DNA from: Nitrospirota bacterium
GTDB taxonomy: Bacteria; Nitrospirota; Thermodesulfovibrionia; Thermodesulfovibrionales; Magnetobacteriaceae
Direction: 5' to 3'
Assembly (NCBI GenBank): GCA_015233895.1
Contig: JADFXG010000002.1
Span: 1-64,000 of the forward strand
Length of the DNA: 64,000 nucleotides
Shown here: piece by piece, positions 27,711-37,906 of the stretch
Position numbering within the stretch: position 1 is the stretch's first letter
Layout of the letters: each line of letters begins with the position of its first letter
Position numbers and translations under genes: made by a program
The notes under the pieces: model-generated
Database searches by the model: none
Told to the model about the DNA's origin: nothing
The model's input: the letters and a program-made list of their open reading frames with translations, nothing else

Positions 27711-29426
27711 TTAGTGTCGCGGCCCTTTATCCTTAATGGCTAACTCAAGATTCATCCGCGCCGGCATAAAGTTAGGATCAATAGTGAGAGCTTTCTTAAA
27801 TGCCTCCACAGCTTCTTTGAAAGAGTTCTCATCATCACCGATGTTTAAAACAGCAACACCATAACCGTTATAGGCCAAAGCACTTTTGGGATTTAACTCT
27901 ATTGCTTTCTTATAGATATTTGCAGCATCATGCGGCTTTTTTAGCGTAAAAAGCACATTACCAAGGTTTACATAAGCCTCAAAAAATGTTGGATTGAGGG
28001 TAATCGCCTCGCGCAGGTGCGGCAAACTTTCGTTAAATCTGCCTGCCTGAGCCAAAGATGCCCCCAAGCTGTTATGGGCTATGAAATTATCCTTTGTAAC
28101 TGAAACCGCATGGTCAAAGAGCGTTATCGTGTTTTTCCAATAACTTGTTTGCCGGTACGATAAAAGTGATAAGACCAGAATCACAGATACGGACAATAAG
28201 TACACTGCATATTTTTTAAGTTTATTTTCAAAAAAAGTATCTGGCCACATCATAACGAGAATTATAAAAATACCAATGTATGGGATGTACGTGTATCTGT
28301 CTGCCATAGCCTGCGGGCCTACCTGTATGAAACCAATGACCGGAAGCAGAGTTATAACAAACCAAAACCACCCTGTAAAGATAAAAGGTTTCGGTTTAAA
28401 TGACTTATAGCCAAACAATGTAAACACCGCAAAAGCAGAAATAAGCAGCATTAGAACGAGGGACAGCACAGCTTTTGTAGTTGAAAGATTAAAAGAAAAT
28501 TGGTACATGGCAGCCAGATTTATAGGCACGAATGCTATCTGCAAGTAGCTGAGGTATGAGATAAGGACATTTTTGAGACGGGTTCCCACAGATATCATCT
28601 CTACCGGAGCAAGTGTACCAACTGCCCTTTGTGCAAAAAAAGTAAAGATTGAGGTCGCAACAGAAAAGGCCAAAAAAGGTATTTTTTCTATAATTAATCG
28701 CAAGACATTGCCTTTGTTAAGCCTGCCAAATGGCCAGACATCTAACAGTAGAACAATTACAGGAAACGTTATAGCCATAGGCTTAGACATTAAGGAACAT
28801 GCAAACGCAAACAGAACAATTAAATAACGCTTAACTGAGGGCGCTGTCACATAGTGGTTATAGGCAAGTAATGACAAAAACCAAAAAAAAGCATAAAGAA
28901 CATCCTTTCTCTCCGACACCCATGCCACTGATTCCACATGAGCCGGATGCACTGCAAACAATGCAGCAATTATAGCGGCCTTGTTACGCAACCCAGTGAT
29001 TTTTTCAAATACAAAAAACACCAGCACAGTGTTTAACACGTGTAAAATTAAACTTGTAATGTGATGTCCGCCAGGATTCATGCCGTAAATCGTACAATCA
29101 AAAAGATGGGTAATCCATGTAAGCGGCTGCCAGTAGTCGGAGGACGATGTGGAAAACGCCCATTTTATTGCCGCAAGTGACAGCCCCTTTTGCACAAAAG
29201 CGTTTTCCGTTACATACTTTGTATCATCAAAATTAACAAAATCAAAAGATCTGACCTGAAAAAAAACAAGAAAAGATAACGTGGCTATAAAAAAAACAAT
29301 TATATCTGTGGAATTAAATATGTTTAGCCATTTGTATTCCTCCGCTTTATCGTTTAACGGACGATTCACCTGACTTTTCCCTGTGGCAGGATATTTATTT
29401 TTTTTCTTTTTGTCTTTAACTTTCAT
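27711..29426 (-). CDS. TMTC-like membrane protein with C-terminal TPRs
   Basis: 571 aa. About ten membrane helices carry the typical FVNFDDTKYVTEN, WQPLTWITHLFDC, GGHHITSLILHVLN and VHPAHVESVAWVSERKD motifs of the PMT-like/TMTC glycosyltransferase-fold family, and three to four TPR units follow (about residues 440-560). Bacterial members are common and uncharacterised; transfer of a polyprenyl-linked sugar is plausible. An N-terminal lysine-rich tail is cytoplasmic. Confidence 0.82.
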   Translation of the reverse strand: MKVKDKKKKNKYPATGKSQVNRPLNDKAEEYKWLNIFNSTDIIVFFIATLSFLVFFQVRSFDFVNFDDTKYVTENAFVQKGLSLAAIKWAFSTSSSDYWQPLTWITHLFDCTIYGMNPGGHHITSLILHVLNTVLVFFVFEKITGLRNKAAIIAALFAVHPAHVESVAWVSERKDVLYAFFWFLSLLAYNHYVTAPSVKRYLIVLFAFACSLMSKPMAITFPVIVLLLDVWPFGRLNKGNVLRLIIEKIPFLAFSVATSIFTFFAQRAVGTLAPVEMISVGTRLKNVLISYLSYLQIAFVPINLAAMYQFSFNLSTTKAVLSLVLMLLISAFAVFTLFGYKSFKPKPFIFTGWFWFVITLLPVIGFIQVGPQAMADRYTYIPYIGIFIILVMMWPDTFFENKLKKYAVYLLSVSVILVLSLLSYRQTSYWKNTITLFDHAVSVTKDNFIAHNSLGASLAQAGRFNESLPHLREAITLNPTFFEAYVNLGNVLFTLKKPHDAANIYKKAIELNPKSALAYNGYGVAVLNIGDDENSFKEAVEAFKKALTIDPNFMPARMNLELAIKDKGPRH

Positions 29427-29562
29427 CAGAACACCTTATCAAAAAACGCAGATTCTTAACTTTGAAACCTCCTGGTACAAGGCAAATTATTCTATAACTA
29501 TTTTCGCTAAATGTCAAGCAAAGAGCGGTCAATGTAATCATCATAACTATCCCGGTAACGAA

Positions 29563-30486
29563 TCATTGTTCATCGTTTAGGGTTCGTCCGGTAATCTTTA
29601 AAAACAGGTCTTCAAGGTTTGAGTTTCTGATAAAATATTGCCCCACATTAACTGGTTTTGCAGCGGACTCAAGAGCTTTCAGGTCATCGCTATAGAGATT
29701 TATGACCTCACGGGAGGCATCTTTTCTGTAAGTAGTCCCGCGGAGGATGCTTTCCACATCTTTAACAACGCTACTGTCATGAATCTCAAGTACATACTTT
29801 TCCAGCGTGTCGTCAAGAAGCTTTTTGGGATTACCCTCTATCATTTTTCGTCCGCTGTGCATGATTATCAGTTTGTCGCTAATCTGAAACGCCTCCTCCA
29901 TGTAGTGTGTGGTCAAAACTATTGTGATGTTTCTTCTTTTCATCTGGCGGAGTTTATCCCATATAAGGTGGCGCACCTGTGGGTCAAGTCCGGTTGTGGG
30001 TTCATCAAGAATCAGAAGGCGCGGGTTATTAATCAGAGCGCGGGCAATCATAAGGCGTCTTTTCATACCGCCGGAAAGCTCCCGGATTCGCGATTTACCC
30101 TTTTCAGAAAGCTCCATTACCTCAAGCAGCTCTTCAATACGCGCTCGCGCCGCCTTGCGTGGAATACCGTAAAAACCGGCAAATATCAGCAGATTTTCTA
30201 TAACGTTCATTTCAACATCCAGGTTGTCGTCTTGCGGGACAACACCGGACAGATATTTTATCTCAAGAGGGTTTTGGCGGGGATCATACCCAAGCACATT
30301 TAGCACCGTGTCAGGACAGTTGTCGCAACCAGCCTTACCGTAAATCATTTTCATCATAGTGGTTTTACCGGCCCCGTTTGGGCCAAGGAGGGCAAAGCAG
30401 ATTGACTCCTCAACGTCAAAACTTAAGCCATCTACCGCCTTAACCCTGCCAAAACTCTTATGCACATTCCTTACACTTATCACCAT
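29563..30486 (-). CDS. ABC transporter ATP-binding protein, DrrA/NodI type
   Basis: 307 aa. Walker A GPNGAGKTT, signature LSGGMKRR, Walker B LLILDEPTTGLDP and the switch histidine TTHYMEEA are intact. The C-terminal extension (about 220-307) is that of drug- or polysaccharide-exporting DrrA/NodI subfamily members. No permease gene is adjacent, so the partner is elsewhere. Confidence 0.88.
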   Translation of the reverse strand: MVISVRNVHKSFGRVKAVDGLSFDVEESICFALLGPNGAGKTTMMKMIYGKAGCDNCPDTVLNVLGYDPRQNPLEIKYLSGVVPQDDNLDVEMNVIENLLIFAGFYGIPRKAARARIEELLEVMELSEKGKSRIRELSGGMKRRLMIARALINNPRLLILDEPTTGLDPQVRHLIWDKLRQMKRRNITIVLTTHYMEEAFQISDKLIIMHSGRKMIEGNPKKLLDDTLEKYVLEIHDSSVVKDVESILRGTTYRKDASREVINLYSDDLKALESAAKPVNVGQYFIRNSNLEDLFLKITGRTLNDEQ

Positions 30487-30545
30487 AGTAAGTGTTGATT
30501 ATACCAAAAGGTAGTATGATAAGGGAAAGGGTTTTGCCCATAACG

Positions 30546-32585
30546 TCATGGACTTGCTACTATACCTAATGCCTCTGACAGGTCAGTAACAGGTTTTTGG
30601 CAGGCATTCCCTGTACAAATATAAATGGCGGGTTTACCATCAATGTCATTCATATCCGCTGTATAATCTGTGGGATTGTCTCTCTCGGTATCAGTGGATT
30701 TAAGTACAAACACAGAGTTGGGCAGAAAATGTTGTCCCAGTATCTTAAGCACTTTTAGTGCCTCATCAGTATTGCCTGCAACAACGATTTCATTTCTTTT
30801 ACCAAGGGCTAATCCCGCAGCCAAAATAAAAAAAGTGTATGCTGCCGGATGTTCACTTATCTTGCCGTAAAAGGCATCTATGAACTTATGAGCTTTTTGT
30901 TCGAGTGTATGGGAGGCGGTTAAGCGGCAAAGTTTTAGCATATTATAGAGGGAAATGGAATTACCAGATGGCTGTGCAGCGTCATAGAGTTCCTTTTGGC
31001 GTGCTATCAAAGTCTCAGAAGTCTTACTTGTAAAGTAAAATCCGGATGCCTCATCATCCCAGAAATTATCCAAAATAAAATCCATATATTTCCCGGCTTT
31101 GGTAAGAAAGGTTGATTCAAAAGTGGTTTCATAAAGCTCAATGAGTGCCCATGTTAAAGCTGCGTAGTCATTAATGGTGGAATCTATGGCACTGTGGCCG
31201 TCTCTGAAGCGGTGATACAATGCGCCTGTTTCAGTAGCCATAGCAGTTTCTATAAATAAAACTGCGTCCTTTGCCGCCTTTATGAAACTATCATCATTAA
31301 AAGCACGTCCGGCTATTGCTAATGCTGCAGCCATCAGGCCGTTTAAATCTGTAAGTATTTTATCATCCTTACCGGGGGGTATTCTTTTAATTCGTTCGTT
31401 GTAGAGTTTCTTAACAGCGCTTTCAAGCAGGTCAGATTCGGCCTGAGTGCCGGGAGTCTTTACCATATAAAGAATATTAAAACCATTTAAAGCGCCTGTT
31501 AATTCGTCAACAAAATTCCCTTCCACTTTAACATTAAAGAACTCTGTAACGATTTTAGATTCATCAGGACTTAACAAGTTTATAATATCATCATAGCGCC
31601 AGAGATAAAAAAAGCCCTCCTGTCCCTGGCTTTCAGCGTCCTCGGCACAGTAAAAGGCGCCGTCGGAGCTGCGCATATCTCTTAAGACATAAGTCAGGAT
31701 TTCACGGGCGGTTTTCTCATAAAATGGATTTCTTGTTACCTGATAAGCCTCCGTATAAGCCATAGCCAAAAGTGCCTGGTCATAGAGCATTTTTTCAAAG
31801 TGAGGGACATGCCAGCGGCTATCTGTGCTGTAGCGGTGAAAACCATGCCCTATGTGATCATACATTCCACCCAGGCGCATAGCATACAGAGTCTTTTCAA
31901 CCATATGAAGGGCAGATTTAGTACCAGTCTCAAAATAGTATCTCAGTAAAAATAAAATATTATGGGGGGTTGGAAATTTCGGAGCGTGTGAAAATCCGCC
32001 ATTTTCATTGTCAAAACTTGTCTCAAGTGCCTGATAGGTTTTAGCGGTTAATTCACTGCTCGTAGTATTATCTCTATATGAATGATGAGCTGGCTCGTTG
32101 AGTTTTTCAGTGATTTTTTCAGCTATACTTAAGAGGTCGGAACGTTTTAGTCTCCAGATGTTTTTAATTTGCGGGATAAGCTCTAACATTCCCGGTGTTG
32201 AGCCTCTCCCTGTCTTTGGGATATACGTAGCGGCATAAAATGGTCTGCCGTTAGGAAACATCATAATCGTAAGGGGCCAACCTCCTCTTCCTGTTATCAT
32301 CTGGCAAACTGTCATATAAATGTTGTCTATATCAGGACGCTCCTCCCTGTCTAACTTTATGGAAATAAACGTGTCATTGAGAAGCTTTGCCACCCCGACA
32401 TCTTCAAAACTCTCCCGTTTCATCACATGGCACCAGTGGCAAGTGGAGTACCCAATCGAAAGAAAAACAGGTTTATCCTCCTCCTTTGCCTTACTAAAAG
32501 CCGCCTCAGACCAAGGGTACCAGTTAACAGGGTTTTCAGCGTGTTGAAGCAAATAGGGACTCTTCTCATCCTTTAAGTTGTTCAT
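30546..32585 (-). CDS. YyaL-type thioredoxin-like protein (DUF255)
   Basis: 679 aa from the ATG at 32585 (ribosome site gagatgggg); a longer frame adds 23 unconserved residues. Hallmarks: [34 protein letters not shown] (CHWC thioredoxin-like site), [18 protein letters not shown], then an alpha/alpha-toroid domain ([17 protein letters not shown]). Family members (spermatogenesis-associated protein 20 type) have no settled function. Confidence 0.92.
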   Translation of the reverse strand: MNNLKDEKSPYLLQHAENPVNWYPWSEAAFSKAKEEDKPVFLSIGYSTCHWCHVMKRESFEDVGVAKLLNDTFISIKLDREERPDIDNIYMTVCQMITGRGGWPLTIMMFPNGRPFYAATYIPKTGRGSTPGMLELIPQIKNIWRLKRSDLLSIAEKITEKLNEPAHHSYRDNTTSSELTAKTYQALETSFDNENGGFSHAPKFPTPHNILFLLRYYFETGTKSALHMVEKTLYAMRLGGMYDHIGHGFHRYSTDSRWHVPHFEKMLYDQALLAMAYTEAYQVTRNPFYEKTAREILTYVLRDMRSSDGAFYCAEDAESQGQEGFFYLWRYDDIINLLSPDESKIVTEFFNVKVEGNFVDELTGALNGFNILYMVKTPGTQAESDLLESAVKKLYNERIKRIPPGKDDKILTDLNGLMAAALAIAGRAFNDDSFIKAAKDAVLFIETAMATETGALYHRFRDGHSAIDSTINDYAALTWALIELYETTFESTFLTKAGKYMDFILDNFWDDEASGFYFTSKTSETLIARQKELYDAAQPSGNSISLYNMLKLCRLTASHTLEQKAHKFIDAFYGKISEHPAAYTFFILAAGLALGKRNEIVVAGNTDEALKVLKILGQHFLPNSVFVLKSTDTERDNPTDYTADMNDIDGKPAIYICTGNACQKPVTDLSEALGIVASP

Positions 32586-32705
32586 TTTCCCCCATCTCCA
32601 CTTGTTTAGCTCAGACTTTAAGTATCTGAGGTGTTCACTAATATTATAAAACAAATGTTTTTAAGTTAATTCTTTTTTTCCAACAAACTTTCGAGGTTTC
32701 TTTTT

Positions 32706-32894
32706 CTATTCTACTAGCCATTTTGACATTATCTTCTCTGCCTCATCTTGTGAATAAATACATCCTTCAGATACATCACTCATGCCTTTTTCAATTTTTT
32801 GAAGTACATAAAGATGATATTGTATGTCCTCAAAAGAGCAGTCCTCCGGTAACTGATTAATAAGGCTTACAATTTCCTGTTTTGGAGTCAGCAT
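32706..32894 (-). CDS. Orphan antitoxin-like small protein
   Basis: 62 aa: LPEDCSFEDIQYHLYVLQKI and a C-terminal YSQDEAEKIMSKWL. This pattern is common in small proteins encoded beside RelE-type toxins. No toxin gene follows or precedes it here. It lies 42 bp past the last magnetosome-cluster gene, on the same strand, with a ggagaaagggg ribosome site. Confidence 0.6.
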   Translation of the reverse strand: MLTPKQEIVSLINQLPEDCSFEDIQYHLYVLQKIEKGMSDVSEGCIYSQDEAEKIMSKWLVE

Positions 32895-32935
32895 GGTCTA
32901 TCCCCTTTCTCCTTATTACTACCACCACTACAATT

Positions 32936-34570
32936 TTATCTTTTGGGTGACATATTCATCAGGAATCTGATGATTTGTACTAATGCGCCTTTAACCGTTG
33001 TGACTTCACTGGTCAGTCCTGTGAGTTTTCCTTCTAAGGTGGACTGCACGTCTTTTGTCTGAGTTTTTACGATTGATAAATCGTTGGAGAGTGATGAGAG
33101 TGAGTCTAATTTATTTTCAAGGCCGATTAGAATTCCACTGTTTATGCTTGCTATTTTTTCGTAATCTATCCTTTCAACAGTGAACTTTTCGTAATCTATC
33201 TTTTCGTATTCATTTGTTGATTGAACTCTTTGGCTTGCTGCAAGGAAATTTCCTAAAACCGAGACAACATCCCCCATCTGTTTTGAAAGCTCAGTGAGCT
33301 TTTCCTCTATTACAGTTGTGTGTTCAGTAGTGTTGATTACAGGCATTGATGAGCTGACAGGAGCGCTCTTACCGGCACCAGAGGCAAGAAGAGCGTTTAA
33401 CACTGATACCATATTTCCGGTCTGTTTTGAAAGCACAGAGAGTTTATTTTCTAAGCCTGTCTGATTATTCTCAATCCGGTTAATTACTGATGGAATCTCT
33501 CTGAGGGCTGAGGCAAGAGGTACCAATAACTTTTCAAAATCCCTCATAGAGCCTTTGCTGACATCGGCTATTTTTTCGTAATCTATAGTCTCAAAATTCA
33601 GTTTTGACAGCTCAGCTTTATTTATACCGCCCTTTTGAGCTGCTCCCACAGCAAGAAGCCCCTTTAAGGCTGACAGCATCTCCACAGTGTGTTTTGAAAG
33701 CCCGCTGAGTTTACCCTCCACTGCCGCCTGATTTTTCTCAAGCCGGCCTATAAGCGATGGAATGTCTCTAAGAGCAACTGTTAGCGGCACAAACCGGCGT
33801 TCAAAGTCCTGCAAGGCATCCCTGTTGGCATTGGTTATTTTGTCGTAGTCTGTTTTCTGAGCGCCAATATTAACAGTGGCGGCAAGCAGAGTGCTAAGAG
33901 CCTTTGAAATCCCTGCTATTTGCTTTGAGAGATTGGAAAGCGCCGATTCATTAACAGCATGGCCTATATCAGAGTCTCCTCTAAGTGATGGGGCAGCGTC
34001 CCGTGAGACTGATAAAAACGCAGCCAGCCTCTTTTCAAATTCTCTCAGCGTTTCTTTTGTGACATCAGAGATTTTTTCGTAATCTATTTTATCGTGCTCT
34101 CTTCTTACATAGTTTATTGCCGGCAGACTCTCTCCTTGTCCATCTGCATTTTGACGGCTGCTAAGAGACTCTAAAACATCCATTAACTGCTCAGACAGTG
34201 TGGTTATCTTTTCCTCAATACCAGCCTGATTTTTCTCAAGCTGTTTCTTAAGCATCGATAAGTCACGGAGGATTGTTGAAAACACATCATATTTGGTTTC
34301 AAATTCTTTAAAGTTCTTCTTGCCAGAACTAAGGATTCTCTCAATGTCTTTTATCTTTAAATCCAATCTGCCTTTTGTATTTAACTTTACAGCTCTTCTA
34401 AAAACAGGACCAACTGAACCCTTTGGCTTCAACACGGTAACAGCATCCGCTGCCTTTGAAACAAGACCCGCAGTAGTGTCATAGACATTTACAATGGCTG
34501 AGCCGCTTGCATTTAACGCTTTTGCCAATCCGCCTGCTACAAGCGATCTTCTTTCTGATGTATCATCCAT
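32936..34570 (-). CDS. Soluble coiled-coil repeat protein of the magnetosome cluster, with ALNASGSAI N-terminal module
   Basis: 544 aa. The ATG at 34570 has the ribosome site ggaggag and matches the HEAT protein start (MDD); the GTG 4 codons upstream sits inside that site. Residues about 9-45 form a module (GLAKALNASGSAIVNVYDTT then AGLVSKAADAV) shared at 24 of 31 positions with the HEAT-repeat gene at 39846-41153. The rest has about five degenerate repeats with the linker IDYEKI..... and (L/M)(R/Q)(D/E)FE(K/R)(R/L), the same repeat family as the VWA protein next door, and a matching C-terminal end (ALVQIIRFLMN). No signal peptide. Function unknown; inferred scaffold. Confidence 0.75.
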   Translation of the reverse strand: MDDTSERRSLVAGGLAKALNASGSAIVNVYDTTAGLVSKAADAVTVLKPKGSVGPVFRRAVKLNTKGRLDLKIKDIERILSSGKKNFKEFETKYDVFSTILRDLSMLKKQLEKNQAGIEEKITTLSEQLMDVLESLSSRQNADGQGESLPAINYVRREHDKIDYEKISDVTKETLREFEKRLAAFLSVSRDAAPSLRGDSDIGHAVNESALSNLSKQIAGISKALSTLLAATVNIGAQKTDYDKITNANRDALQDFERRFVPLTVALRDIPSLIGRLEKNQAAVEGKLSGLSKHTVEMLSALKGLLAVGAAQKGGINKAELSKLNFETIDYEKIADVSKGSMRDFEKLLVPLASALREIPSVINRIENNQTGLENKLSVLSKQTGNMVSVLNALLASGAGKSAPVSSSMPVINTTEHTTVIEEKLTELSKQMGDVVSVLGNFLAASQRVQSTNEYEKIDYEKFTVERIDYEKIASINSGILIGLENKLDSLSSLSNDLSIVKTQTKDVQSTLEGKLTGLTSEVTTVKGALVQIIRFLMNMSPKR

Positions 34571-34614
34571 TAACTCCTCCACTCTATAATAACGCTGCTA
34601 TTCATGTTTTTCCA

Positions 34615-37600
34615 CTACTTCCCCTGTGTCTGTATTGAGCCCAGAAGCCTGATAACATTTATAAGGGCGTCTTTAAATGTTGTCATTTCCGCTGAAAGCC
34701 CAGATAGTTTTTCTTCAATATCGCTCTGATGCTGCACAAAAGCGTTCCTCATTGGTGGAATTCCGGATATAAATGACGATACATCATCCAGCCGCTTTTC
34801 AAAGTCTTTCAGGGTTTCTTTTGTGGCATCAGCTATTTTTTCGTAATCTATCGCTTCGTAGTCAGTCTTTTGGGCGCTTTGTTTAAGCTCAAATAGCTCT
34901 GCTGAAAGAGTTGACAGCTTGGCTTCAATATCGCTCTGATGCTGCACAAAAGCGTTCCTCATTGGTGGAATTCCGGAGATAAATAATGATACATCATCCA
35001 GCCGCTTTTCAAAGTCTTTCAGAGTTTCTTTTGTGGCATCGGTGATTTTTTCGTAGTCTATCTTCTCATAATCAATAGCTTCATGGTCTGTTTTTTGTGT
35101 ACTCTGTTTAAGCTCAGAGAGCTGCTCTGCAAGTGTTGAAAGTTTGGCCTCTATATCGCTTTGGTGCTGTACAAAAGCGTTCCTCATAGGCGGAATTCCT
35201 GAGATAAATGCAGATACCGCATCAAGCCGCTTTTCAAAGTCTTTCAGAGTTTCTTTTGTGGCATCGGTGATTTTTTCGTAGTCTATCTTTTCATAATCAA
35301 TAGCTTCATAGTCTGTTTTTTGTGCACTTTGTTTAAGCTCAGAGAGCTGCTCTGAAAGTGTTGATAGTTTGGCTTCTATATCGCTTTGGTGCTGTACAAA
35401 AGCGTTCCTCATTGGCGGAATTCCTGAGATAAACGCCGACACTGCCTCAAGCCGCTTTTCAAAGTCTTTCATCGTTTCCTTATTGGTATCAGCGATTTTT
35501 TCATAATCTATTTTCTCTTGTACAGTCATTTCATGGTCAGGCTTCTTTTCTGCGTTTTGTTTAAGCTCAGAGAGCTGCTCTGCAAGTGTTGAAAGTTTCT
35601 CTTCTATATCACTCTGGTGCTGTACAAAAGCATTCCTCATAGGCGGAATTTCTGAGATAAATGCAGATACCGCATCCAGCCGCTTTTCAAAGTCTTTCAA
35701 TGTTTCTTTTGTGGCATCGGTGATTTTTTCATAATCTATCTTTTCATAACCAATAGCTTCTCTGTCGGTTTTTTGTGCGCCTTGTTTAAGCTCAGAGAGC
35801 TGCTCTGCAAGGCTCAAAAACATACCCTCTATATCGCTTTGATGCTGCACAAAGGCGTTTCTCATAGGTGGGATTCCGGTTATAAACGCCGACACTGCCT
35901 CAAGCCGCTTTTCGAAATCCTTCATCGTTTCCTTGTTGGTATCAGCGATTTTTTCGTAATCTATTTTCTCTTGTACAGTCATTTCATGTCCAGCCTTATG
36001 TATGTTTTGTTTAAGTTCGGAAATCATAGTTTCAAGGTGTGACAATTTCCCCTCTATATCAAGTTGGTGCTTTTCAAAAGTATTCCTCATAGGTGGGATT
36101 CCGGTTATAAATAAGGAAACTGCCTCAAGCCGCTTTTCAAAATCCTTCATCATTTCCTTCGTAGCAATGGCTCCTGTAAAAGTCCCAAGTTTAGAGGCAA
36201 AGTCAACAGTAAGCGCATTTTTCAACTCAGCAACTATCTCCAGAAAAGTTTCTTTAACCTTAGCATGAGTTTTACCTACGCTATCTGTCAGTTCATCTTT
36301 AATTGACTCTCTTATGCCATCATAAATCTTGTCAAAAGCCCCTGCCCCTGCGCCTACAGTATTAGTGATGGCTGCTATATCTTGCTGTAAAGTCGCATAC
36401 TCCTGACTCTTTGTCTCTCTGACATTAGAGATAGCATTTTTTGTTTCCATTTCAAGTCTTCTCAGAATGTTTTTTAGATTCTCCTGAATGCCCTCAACAA
36501 ATTCTCCCAATAAGCCGTGAATAAATGACTCAACTCCCTCGTTATCTGTTATTACCAATTCCGCTCTCTTTATTTCAGCAACTCCGGCAGTGACCTTTTT
36601 AAGCTCATCCTGTATGGCTTTGACGGCTTGTGTAACAGAGGTATCGTCAGATTTCCCACCTTTCCTTAGCAGCAATATAATCACTATTACAAACAGTAAC
36701 ACCACAGTTAACAGCAAAAGCAGCCACTGATTGCTTTGCACAGATGTCTTCAATGGCGAATCAACAACAGTCTCTTCTTTGGGTTTAGACTCAACAGCGG
36801 CATGAGGTGTGCTCTCAGGTGTCTGGACATTGGCTGCAGGTATTATGAATTCTTTCTTTAACTCGATGTCCTGTCCCTGATGCTTCAATTTAACAATACA
36901 CACGTGTTTACCAGTCGGCCCTGAGTAGTTGTAATCTATCAAATATTTAATCCGCTTAGGAATGAAAATAGTTCGCGAAAGAGTCTGAATCTCCTCAAAG
37001 CCTGGATTTACCAGCAAAGTGCCTTTTGTCAGTTTTGTAATGTTGTCAAGGGGCTCAAAGTAATGCCGGCTGTTGCCAAAAATCATCACATTGACAGGAA
37101 TATGAGGTTTTTTAATTTCTTTCATGAGAGTTTCAATCGGTATATCGCTATCTTCATCTTTAGCATCAGTAATAACAAGCATAGATGTCTTTGCCGTTTT
37201 AGATTTTTCGGCTAATTTAATTCCCTCTGAAATGCCGCTATAAAGCAGTGTTTTTTTCTCAAGAGCTGTTAGTGAATCTATTTTACTTGTGAGAACAGAT
37301 TTATCATCAGAGAGATTCTCAATAACTTTTACATAGTTACCAAAAGTCAAAAGAGTCGCATAGTTACCATCGCTAAAAGGAGCCAGCAGGTAGGATGCGT
37401 ATTTTTTTGCATTTGCAATCGGAATCCCGTTCATGCTTCTGCTGACATCTATTGCCAAAATAAGCGACGTGGACTCATCGTTAACCGATGTTATAGAAAA
37501 ATCACCAATTGTTTGGCCATCTACGGTAATACTGACGTTTTCCTTTTTTAACGGAACATCAGTTTCGTTAGAGACCACTACAGCCGCAACTTTAGCAAAA

Positions 37601-37734
37601 TCTCTGACCTTTACATCGTTTAATTCAAAAGGAGCTTTCTTAGGATTGGTAGCACCAACAGAGGCAACCACAACTGATACAACTAATACTAACAACACTG
37701 CAACTATTGCAGTAAGAACCACCCTCTTTTTCAT
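34615..37734 (-). CDS. Membrane-anchored von Willebrand A protein with seven coiled-coil repeats
   Basis: 1039 aa. N-terminal membrane helix or signal (about 6-27), a VWA domain (about 85-260) with MIDAS residues in DVSRS (96-100) and VITD (190), a Pro/Glu-rich linker, a second membrane helix (about 337-356), then a long coiled-coil region. From residue about 528 to the end there are seven copies of a ~73-aa unit: (L/M)KDFEKRLDAVSAFISGIPPM then RNAFVQHQSDIE.KLS.L.EQLSELKQ, linked by IDYEKI.D..KET. By topology the VWA domain would face the periplasm or magnetosome lumen and the repeats the cytoplasm. It is the second-to-last gene of the magnetosome cluster. I know no characterised homologue. 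Confidence 0.82.
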   Translation of the reverse strand: MKKRVVLTAIVAVLLVLVVSVVVASVGATNPKKAPFELNDVKVRDFAKVAAVVVSNETDVPLKKENVSITVDGQTIGDFSITSVNDESTSLILAIDVSRSMNGIPIANAKKYASYLLAPFSDGNYATLLTFGNYVKVIENLSDDKSVLTSKIDSLTALEKKTLLYSGISEGIKLAEKSKTAKTSMLVITDAKDEDSDIPIETLMKEIKKPHIPVNVMIFGNSRHYFEPLDNITKLTKGTLLVNPGFEEIQTLSRTIFIPKRIKYLIDYNYSGPTGKHVCIVKLKHQGQDIELKKEFIIPAANVQTPESTPHAAVESKPKEETVVDSPLKTSVQSNQWLLLLLTVVLLFVIVIILLLRKGGKSDDTSVTQAVKAIQDELKKVTAGVAEIKRAELVITDNEGVESFIHGLLGEFVEGIQENLKNILRRLEMETKNAISNVRETKSQEYATLQQDIAAITNTVGAGAGAFDKIYDGIRESIKDELTDSVGKTHAKVKETFLEIVAELKNALTVDFASKLGTFTGAIATKEMMKDFEKRLEAVSLFITGIPPMRNTFEKHQLDIEGKLSHLETMISELKQNIHKAGHEMTVQEKIDYEKIADTNKETMKDFEKRLEAVSAFITGIPPMRNAFVQHQSDIEGMFLSLAEQLSELKQGAQKTDREAIGYEKIDYEKITDATKETLKDFEKRLDAVSAFISEIPPMRNAFVQHQSDIEEKLSTLAEQLSELKQNAEKKPDHEMTVQEKIDYEKIADTNKETMKDFEKRLEAVSAFISGIPPMRNAFVQHQSDIEAKLSTLSEQLSELKQSAQKTDYEAIDYEKIDYEKITDATKETLKDFEKRLDAVSAFISGIPPMRNAFVQHQSDIEAKLSTLAEQLSELKQSTQKTDHEAIDYEKIDYEKITDATKETLKDFEKRLDDVSLFISGIPPMRNAFVQHQSDIEAKLSTLSAELFELKQSAQKTDYEAIDYEKIADATKETLKDFEKRLDDVSSFISGIPPMRNAFVQHQSDIEEKLSGLSAEMTTFKDALINVIRLLGSIQTQGK
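34620..36153 (-). repeat. Seven tandem in-gene repeats of about 220 bp
   Basis: The coding repeats of the VWA gene remain very similar at the DNA level (for example gcgttcctcattggtggaat recurs with few changes at each unit). Two sub-types alternate: units ending in a MTVQEKIDYEKIADTNKET linker and units ending in an AIDYEKIDYEKITDATKET linker, which suggests duplication of a two-unit block. Copy number could vary between strains. Confidence 0.8.
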
Positions 37735-37906
37735 TTTTATGCTCCACTAAAAGAAACTACAGGGTCAATTAATCATCCGCCAAAACCACAGTTTCAACCG
37801 GAGGACTCCGCCAATTTTCTCCCCCCTGCGTAACGTAAAGTATAAACTTTAAGCCCTGTATTTATCAACCAGCGCCACAACCCATTGAAGAAATAATTAA
37901 TAAATT

